A stretch of DNA of 64,000 bases from Mallotus nudiflorus (taxonomy: Eukaryota; Streptophyta; Magnoliopsida; Malpighiales; Euphorbiaceae): NCBI GenBank assembly GCA_947683625.1, contig CANTUR010000652.1, forward strand, positions 496,001-560,000, given 5' to 3'. Position numbers and translations under genes: made by a program. Each line of letters begins with the position of its first letter. Positions within the stretch are counted from its first letter, which is position 1. Below the pieces are notes generated by a model. That model ran no database searches. It saw nothing but the letters and a program-made list of their open reading frames with translations, and was not told the origin of the DNA. Shown piece after piece: positions 57,351-64,000 of this stretch.

Positions 57351-57681
57351 CTCTTCTTTCTCAACTCTCTCTTTGAAATTTTGATTATTTATTAGAAGTT
57401 ATTTTTTGTTTTATATTTGAATATGTTAATTATAATTTTTTTAAAATTTAAGCCATATGTATTTTTTAGTCATTCAATTTTATATATAGACACACACACA
57501 CATACATACATACATGGATGGATTTCTTACCGAACTTCAAGTCTTTATTTCTTTTCTTTCTCAACTCTCTCTTTGGAATTTTAATTATTTAGTAAAAGTT
57601 ATTTTTGGTTTTATATTTGAAAATGTTAATTATATTTTTTTAAAATCTAAGTCATATGTATTTTTTAGTCATTCAATTTTT
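57351..57681 (+). repeat. Direct duplication around microsatellites
   Basis: 57351-57484 and 57552-57681 are near copies (TTCTTTCTCAACTCTCTCTT, then TTATTTTTTGTTTTATATTTG, then GTATTTTTTAGTCATTCAAT). Between them lie (AC)n, (ATAC)n and ATGG repeats at 57489-57520. A (TAA)n tract of about 55 bp follows at 57698-57753. Confidence 0.85.
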
Positions 57682-57695
57682 AATAATTTTTAAAT

Positions 57696-57755
<60 letters not shown>

Positions 57756-57844
57756 CGTACTTTTAGTTGGCATTAATAGGTCTCGCATTGCTTTTCATAA
57801 AAAGTTATGAAGCACTTGTCGAGCATTATAAACACCATTAGTTA

Positions 57845-58260
57845 AAAAGGAAATGAAAAGAGAAGAGGAGGAGAAAATAAAATAAAATTAAAAGCAAAGG
57901 GAAGAAAAAAAAGAATATAAAAAATGAAGGAAAAATAATGGTAGAATGAAAAAATAAAAAGAAAATAAAAAAGAAAAAAAGAGAAATGAAAAGGAGAGAA
58001 AAATATGGAGAAAATAAAAATAAATCAATCAATCAATGAGAAAATAAAAATAGAAAATGAAAGAAAAAAGAGAAAATAAAAAGTGGAAAGGAAAAAATAA
58101 TGGGAGGGGAAAATAACAAACTAAAAAAATAAAAAAGAGAGAAAATAAAAATGGGGAATTCCACATTTAAAACTAAGTCAAATAAAGAAAAGTATTTCCT
58201 GAAAAATAAAAAAATAAAATAAAGGTAAAAAAAAATAAAATAAAAAACGAGCCACTCTTG
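57845..58260 (+). repeat. Purine-rich tract
   Basis: About 400 bp made almost only of A and G on this strand (GAAAAGAGAAGAGGAGGAGA and similar), with short interruptions. It could adopt triplex-type structure. Its minus-strand open frame is compositional. Confidence 0.75.
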
Positions 58261-58365
58261 ATAAAAAAAAAATAATTATTAAAAATGATATTTCTTTATA
58301 AACCAATAAAAAATTTATCCAATTTTATAAATTTGTCATTTATTTTCCATATCCTTTTTAGCAAA

Positions 58366-58386
58366 GCCCAAATTTGGGTGTTGACA
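58366..58386 (-). repeat. Possible LTR terminus of an unrecognised Gypsy element
   Basis: The reverse complement reads TGTCAACACCCAAATTTGGG, which resembles LTR starts of Tat-type elements. If so, the purine-rich tract to the left is part of that LTR. No matching other end was found. Confidence 0.3.
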
Positions 58387-59544
58387 ATTATATTTTTTAT
58401 TTATATATTTCAACTTTTTTATGATATATATTATATAATATATTACTTTAAATTATTTTAACTAGCAAGCATGGAAAACTATCAGAAATTTTACGCTTGC
58501 ATTTCAGTTTAAGGTCGATATATCATTTTTTTTTTTTTTTGCAATATACAAACAAGTAAAATTACAACATTATAAAACCTATTGGTATAAAAGAATTTAA
58601 ATATTTGCTATTTTTGTAGATTTATCATATTTGTTACTTTTGGTAAAGTCAATATGTAATAATTTTAACACAAATAAGTTTTTAGTTAAAATTAAATAAA
58701 AATACTAAATTAAACATTAAATTTACTCTTTCTAAATTGATAAATTAAAATAATTATAACTTTTGAAAATTTTATTCATATTTTAAATTTTGATAAAATA
58801 TAATAATTTAGACAATTTAATCATTTTAATATAGATAATAATTTATTTAATATAAAAATGTTCATACAATAATAAAAATGAAATTTACTCGTGAAAAATT
58901 ATTTATTTATAAATAATTTCTATTATAATATTTTTAAAAAAATAAAGTTATTTTAATATAAAAAAAATATTATTCTAAATAATTTAGATTTTAAAAACTA
59001 CTTCATACTTATTTATTTGAAATAAGTAAAAATTATCAAACTTTAAAATATGATATCTTATTATATAATTTTTAAATTTATTAAACTTTCAAACATTCAT
59101 AAATTTAAAATATTATGTTTAGTAAATTTAATTTTTAATTGCTACATTAGTTTTTTTAATTTAATTTCACCAAAATAATTTTAAAATTTTTTTACCAAAA
59201 ATAAAAAATAAGATAAAATTATCAAAAATTGCAAACATTTGAATTTTTATATTAATACATCTTTATAAATTTTTTGTAATTATGATAGGTAAATTTGATA
59301 TTTTATAGATATTAGGTGAACATTTTTATTGAATTTTGACTAAATATTTTTTTGTGTTAAAATTATAAAAATATTTTTATAAATTACAATTAAATTGTTA
59401 ATGATGAAAAATATCTAAATTTTTATACTAATATGATATTTATAAATTATAAATTATAAAATTAGTTTTTATTAAGTCAACATTTGTGTGCGTGCGTGAG
59501 TACATAAAACGTTATTTGGTGCCGAACAATAGAATTTCTACCAT

Positions 59545-59575
<31 letters not shown>

Positions 59576-59669
59576 TTACAGTTTTATTACTTCCTTCAAC
59601 ATCATTTTTGGAGATTTTATTTTTTTTGCTTCCAAAAATAATGACTATTGCTAAATTTATGTTGTTTTC
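58387..59669. other. Very AT-rich intergenic DNA
   Basis: No gene, RNA or mobile element can be supported. A (TAA)n microsatellite lies at 59544-59573. An isolated GTGTGCGTGCGTG stretch lies near 59486. Confidence 0.5.
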
Positions 59670-62525
59670 TGTCACAACTCGAATCCGAGGGCACGTGATC
59701 GGCACTAGTGAATGGGTAGATAATAAACCTCTGAAACCTGTAGTAAACCTTAAAGGAAAGAAAAATAAAACCTTACAATTTAAAACTTTATTTCATAACA
59801 TAACACATTATTAAACTGATTTTTATAAAAGTAAACATAATCGAGTGCATAATAAAAATATTCTCCAGCGTGATATATCATAAATCAGTCTTAAATCATT
59901 TTACATAAGCATGGTTAATTAAAATAAAATACATAAGTATACTTTAGTCATACAAATTCTTAGTACAGTTACTACTACAGCTTTCTAGAGTTACTACTAC
60001 AGTACAGCTTACAATGACCTACATAATATGGCCGGTGATGAAGAAATCCGGCGTGTAGGCAGTCTAAGGTCGAACTCCCAAGCTCCTGAAAAAAATAAAT
60101 TGAGGAGAATCAGACCTCATTGAGTAAGTCAATAAAAAGAGATGTACGGTTTGAAAACCCTTTTTGAAAACCATATAGTTATAGTGAAAATAATTTATAA
60201 TGTATAGATATAGCTTTTGAAAAATCTCAGTAGAACCCTAAACTCAAGTTTCTAACTGGCCAACTGGGCCCATTTATTTCAACTGCACTGTCGGTCCCCG
60301 AGAGTAAAGGCATCAACTGAGGTACCAAGCCGCAGTCATCCACTTAATCCAAATACGTGGCACTGGCAGTCCCCGAGAGCTCAAGCATCAACCTAGGCAC
60401 TCATCCTAGCCCATTATTAACTTTTCAATCACTGGCGGTCCCCGAGAGCATAGGCTTCCATCGAGGTACCTGTCTTAGTGTAATATCCACCAATCATACA
60501 TAAATCGGATCCATCTCTCAATCTCTACCATGTGCACACAATCCTGGTGAAACCCACCAGGTAGCCCATTCTACCAAAATTTCTCAAAACTGATTTTTAA
60601 ATAAATAAAATGCGTTTAAACCATAAATAATAGCATTAAGTTAAATAAATCATATAATAAATATTAAAAATATGAGCACACACATTCTTTAAATAAAATA
60701 CACGCACAAATCATTTTATCAACTTTCAAGATGAACGAGGTGTCTGCCTTTATCCAACAGCTTCCACTCTGATATGCTCGAGAAAAATAAATAACATACC
60801 TCTTTTAAAAACACGTCTATAGAATTGAAATCGAAAATCAACAAAAATAGTGAAATTCTAGGCTGACTCGAGGAAGACCAGATAAGACTCTATAGACAAG
60901 AAAAAGCCTAATTAACGGTAGAAATTTACTAAAGATATCACATTTACGAGAAAATTTACCAAAATTTTGGCAGAGTCTCCTCTGTAAAACGAACATCTCT
61001 CTACCATAGGTAGAGCTATTTCTGCATAAAAACGCACTTCTAATAATCACAAACATTCACACTTGAGTCGGGCTTCCAAAACTACATTTAGTCCCGACCG
61101 AGATCATAACTCAACAGAACATCACAAAACTAAATCATTTCTTTCCCCAAAAAATACACATCACATATATAAATATCCGTAGTTCAGAAAATCATCTCTC
61201 ATTAAAGTTTAAAAAAATAAAATTTCACAAATATATATAATATTTGGAAACAATATTAAAAAAATTAATATTACTTAATTAAAATGCTTATAAATTTATA
61301 AATAATTTCTCTAACCACCTAAATTTTAATAAAACCAATTAAAATATATATACTTAACTATAATAAGCATAATTTACATATTTACCCATATAAGAATAAA
61401 AGTATATATATTATTCAAAATGATATTTAGTATATTATAAAAAATTAATTTGAAAATTTCCTTTTTAATTCCCTTAATTATAATTAAAACCAACCACAAT
61501 TTATTATTTAACTATATTTAACAAAAATTACATTTCTACCCCTATAATATACAAACTTATATAATACACTATTAATACTAAAAAAAAATCCCTTGAAAAA
61601 TTATACAAACATCTAAAATCATTTTCTCTACATTAAACATCTTAATATAATTAAAAACATATAATTGACTACTAATTTCTTCCAAAAATATAATTTAGCC
61701 TAATTATTCACATTTGACATAAACTTAAAAATAATTATAAAAATAGTATAAAAATCACAAAAATCATAAATTAAGTTTTAAAATTAATAACATTTAATAA
61801 TAATACCAATTATCAAAATTTCATAATTTTTAACAATTAATTTTGAAATTAACAAAATATTAATTAAATATCCAAAATTCACAATTAACACAATAATTTC
61901 GAAAATCTTAAATAAAATCAATACACTAAAAAAAATAATTAACTTTAATTACCCTAATTACTAATTGAACTCAAATAAAAATCAATTAAAATCAAATAAA
62001 TATCAAATAATCTTAACATAATTCTGTATAAATTTAATAATTCACTAAAATTCCCAAGAAAATCAAAACTAACATCACCAAACAATAAACAACTACACAA
62101 GTCCTAGGATCTACCGAAAACATCAACAAAATTTGAGAGGAAAAGAAGAGAATGAGTGAGTGTTACTCACTGTCCGGCAAGGCAGTTTGGAGGAGGAAGA
62201 AGAGGACTTGCTGCCACCAAAAATGGGGGACGATGGAGGTAGCTCGACACAACAGGGAAGCAGCACTGACAGAGGAGAACCGAAGCTGGGCAGGACTGGA
62301 AGTGCAGAGCTGTCGCGTGGGGAAGAGAGGATGCTACCTGGTGAGGAAGAAGAAGGGCAGCAGCAACAACAACCTGGGAGCTCAGTCCACAGCGAAAATG
62401 GTGGTTTTCAGGCTATGAGGAAGGTGGCACAGTGAGAGGAGAGGCGGTGTTAGTTACAGACAGAGTGAGGAGGGAGCTAATGGGTAGTTTCGGTGGGTTC
62501 CTTCTCTCTCTCTATATGTACATAT

Positions 62526-62605
<80 letters not shown>

Positions 62606-62785
62606 CACACTTATATCTATATATAATAATAAAATTTTAAAATAACAAAGTCTTAAATTAATATTAACATAAATACATACCAATTAAATAGCTAAATAAT
62701 AAAAATTATGCAATCTAATTTAAATTTATTTATCACTAAAAAAATTGGATATTTAGTTTAGTTAAACAAAAATGTAGGGTGTTAC
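59670..62785 (-). repeat. LTR of a Del-type Gypsy element (solo or 3' LTR)
   Basis: On the + strand it starts TGTCACAACTCGAATCCGAG and ends TGTAGGGTGTTAC, so on its own strand it starts GTAACACCCTACA and ends in GTGACA. The stretch at 60530-60600 (reverse complement GGTAGAATGGG...CACCAGG) corresponds to GGTAGAACATGCCAC...GTGCACC in the Tekay-like LTRs. Three repeats of about 85 bp with GGTCCCCGAGAG are at 60285-60480. A GC-richer stretch at 62150-62510 followed by a long (AT)n tract (62519-62602) may be its promoter and leader. No PBS is found left of 59670, so no internal region lies on that side. Confidence 0.7.
62519..62602. repeat. (AT)n microsatellite
   Basis: An uninterrupted TA/AT run of about 80 bp. 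The open frames across it are artefacts. Confidence 0.95.
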
Positions 62786-64000
62786 TATAGACGGCGGAGT
62801 TTAGCGTGTGTCCAAGATTTTAGCAACCGTGACACTGTTTAGGCTCAGGGCCTTAGAGAATACACTAACCACTATCACAAAGACATGGCATGGAGATGAG
62901 GAGTCGCCACCTAGGGTAATAACTGGGACAATTTGATTAGTGGTACTCGATTCTCTAAAAGAAAATTAGCACCGCAACCAGAAGATTCTGGATACGGAAT
63001 ACTAACTTCTCTTAGTCTCGTGTTCATTTAGAATAATTTTATAAATCATTATTTCATCCACTAATTACATGAAATTTTATTAAACCCTAATTAACATCCA
63101 TCTATCCACAAAGGCAACAAGTCAATAAAATTACAAGAAAAAATGCACTCAAGATCACGTTGTCCCTAAGTCTAAAATATGTTAATTTTACTTAAATAAG
63201 TTAGCTAAATCTACATTTTATTTACAAGTGAAATAGAAAAAGTGGGCCTACATTTTATTAATTAATGAGCCTAAATCTATATATTTTTTTAGTCTTTCTA
63301 AGATATGAACTTAAGTCTATTCAATTTTAAAGAAGAAATTAAATTAGTGGGCCTAAGTCTCAATATGGTTTTATTTTAAATGAAATGTGGGCTTAGGTCT
63401 ATTTATTTTAAAAGAAATGCAATTAAATGAGCTGAGCTAAGTCTAAACAATTTTAATTAACTAAGCGGGCCTAAAATCTAATTAACCTAATAGGCCTAAG
63501 TTGATTTTAATTATTTAAAGTCCTAAACCATTTTTAAACCTATTTATTTAGTAGGTTAGACCTAAACGTGGGCATGGGGCCCAAAACGTAAAAACATAAA
63601 AAAAAGTCCAAAATAAATAAAACATAAAAAATGGATCAAACAAACATTAAAGTGATTTTCTAAAAAAACCCTAAATTAATTACATGCAAACCCTAATTTC
63701 ACTAAAGCCACCATTAATTTTAATTAATTTTTACCCAATTGAACCTAATTACTAATCACTTTTAAAGTATAGAAATTTAAATGTTTCACTATTCCTACTA
63801 CTGGGGCTATTATAGACTACATACAAAATTAAAATTAAATAATTATAAACCCAGAAATTAAAATAAATTACACAGGATATAAAAATACAAAACAAAAATT
63901 AAAATCCTAAGAACTATTATTAAAATAGTATAGGTTCATCCATGACATTCCATGGATCTTCTGTTCGATTAAACACAGGCGGTATCCTCCTCCTCAATCC
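62786..64000 (-). repeat. LTR of the gag-only family, third copy, cut by window end
   Basis: Starts TATAGACGGCGGAGTTTAGC (the partners start TGTAGAYRGCRGGGTTTAGC) and follows the LTRs at 8890 and 20167 to the last base shown, including a variant of the CCATGG inverted motif at 63940-63955. It abuts the Del-type LTR one base before that LTR's expected end. It may be a solo LTR or the 3' LTR of a complete element to the right. Confidence 0.88.

Noticed and set aside
57838..58032. Phe-rich minus frame
   Set aside because: Opposite strand of the purine-rich tract.
62152..62435. Two overlapping + frames of about 90 codons
   Set aside because: GC-richer part of a Del-type LTR, probably leader sequence. 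The two frames share the same DNA and neither resembles a known protein.
62432..62683. Tyr/Ile repeat frames
   Set aside because: Translation of the (AT)n microsatellite.
1..64000. tRNA, rRNA or organelle-derived DNA
   Set aside because: No cloverleaf with A and B boxes, no rRNA core sequence and no plastid gene was seen on reading. A tRNA scan would settle it.

Overview
The window looks like intergenic heterochromatin of an AT-rich plant, probably a eudicot. This rests on plant-type LTR retrotransposon lineages (Tat/Ogre-like and Del/Tekay-like Ty3/Gypsy, a short-LTR Copia), a plant mobile domain (PMD) reading frame, a DUF4283-type LINE ORF1, and plant-like splice sites. I cannot name the species. 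I see no intact host gene. The only likely host coding sequence is two in-phase exons near 56.1-56.5 kb.

Layout, left half. A very large Tat/Ogre-like element on the + strand runs from before base 1 to 33231. In order it has: partial 5' LTR, PBS, leader, decayed gag, protease, G-patch-like linker, RT, two RNase H domains, integrase, then a long post-pol region with an antisense PMD gene and minisatellites, PPT and 3' LTR. Three elements sit inside it. (1) A complete minus-strand element at 8890-22258 carries only gag and protease and splits the integrase near its C terminus, with a 5-bp target duplication. (2) A solo LTR of that same family lies at 23333-25508 (TSD AGCAT). (3) A 1.5-kb solo LTR of another family lies at 28913-30444 (TSD CTAAC), inside a minisatellite.

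Layout, middle. The Tat element ends inside the left arm of an older inverted-repeat element (33232-37714). That element holds a minus-strand LINE fragment (ORF1 plus endonuclease), which is itself split by a second, inverted copy of the 1.5-kb solo LTR. Next comes a 1.1-kb foldback element (37758-48920) whose left arm received a 10-kb Del/Tekay-like Gypsy element (37780-47807, TSD TCCAC).

Layout, right. A 4.6-kb Copia element with 117-bp LTRs lies in a T-rich minisatellite (50442-55037, TSD CTCAA). Then follow the host-gene exons, a LINE RT fragment, microsatellites and a purine-rich tract. A 3.1-kb Del-type LTR on the minus strand (59670-62785) abuts a third copy of the gag-only element's LTR (62786 to the window end).

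Common theme: most coding sequence is dead. Many stops sit at Gln, Arg or Trp positions, and several catalytic Asp/Glu codons read Asn/Lys. This is the C-to-T/G-to-A pattern expected from deamination of methylated cytosine. In the gag-only element about 2.2 kb of gag stays in one frame with about a dozen point stops and no frameshift. I found no convincing new multigene system. The most interesting items are the gag-protease-only element and its palindromic LTR arrays, the interrupted antisense PMD gene, and the pair of inverted-repeat elements with their cargo.
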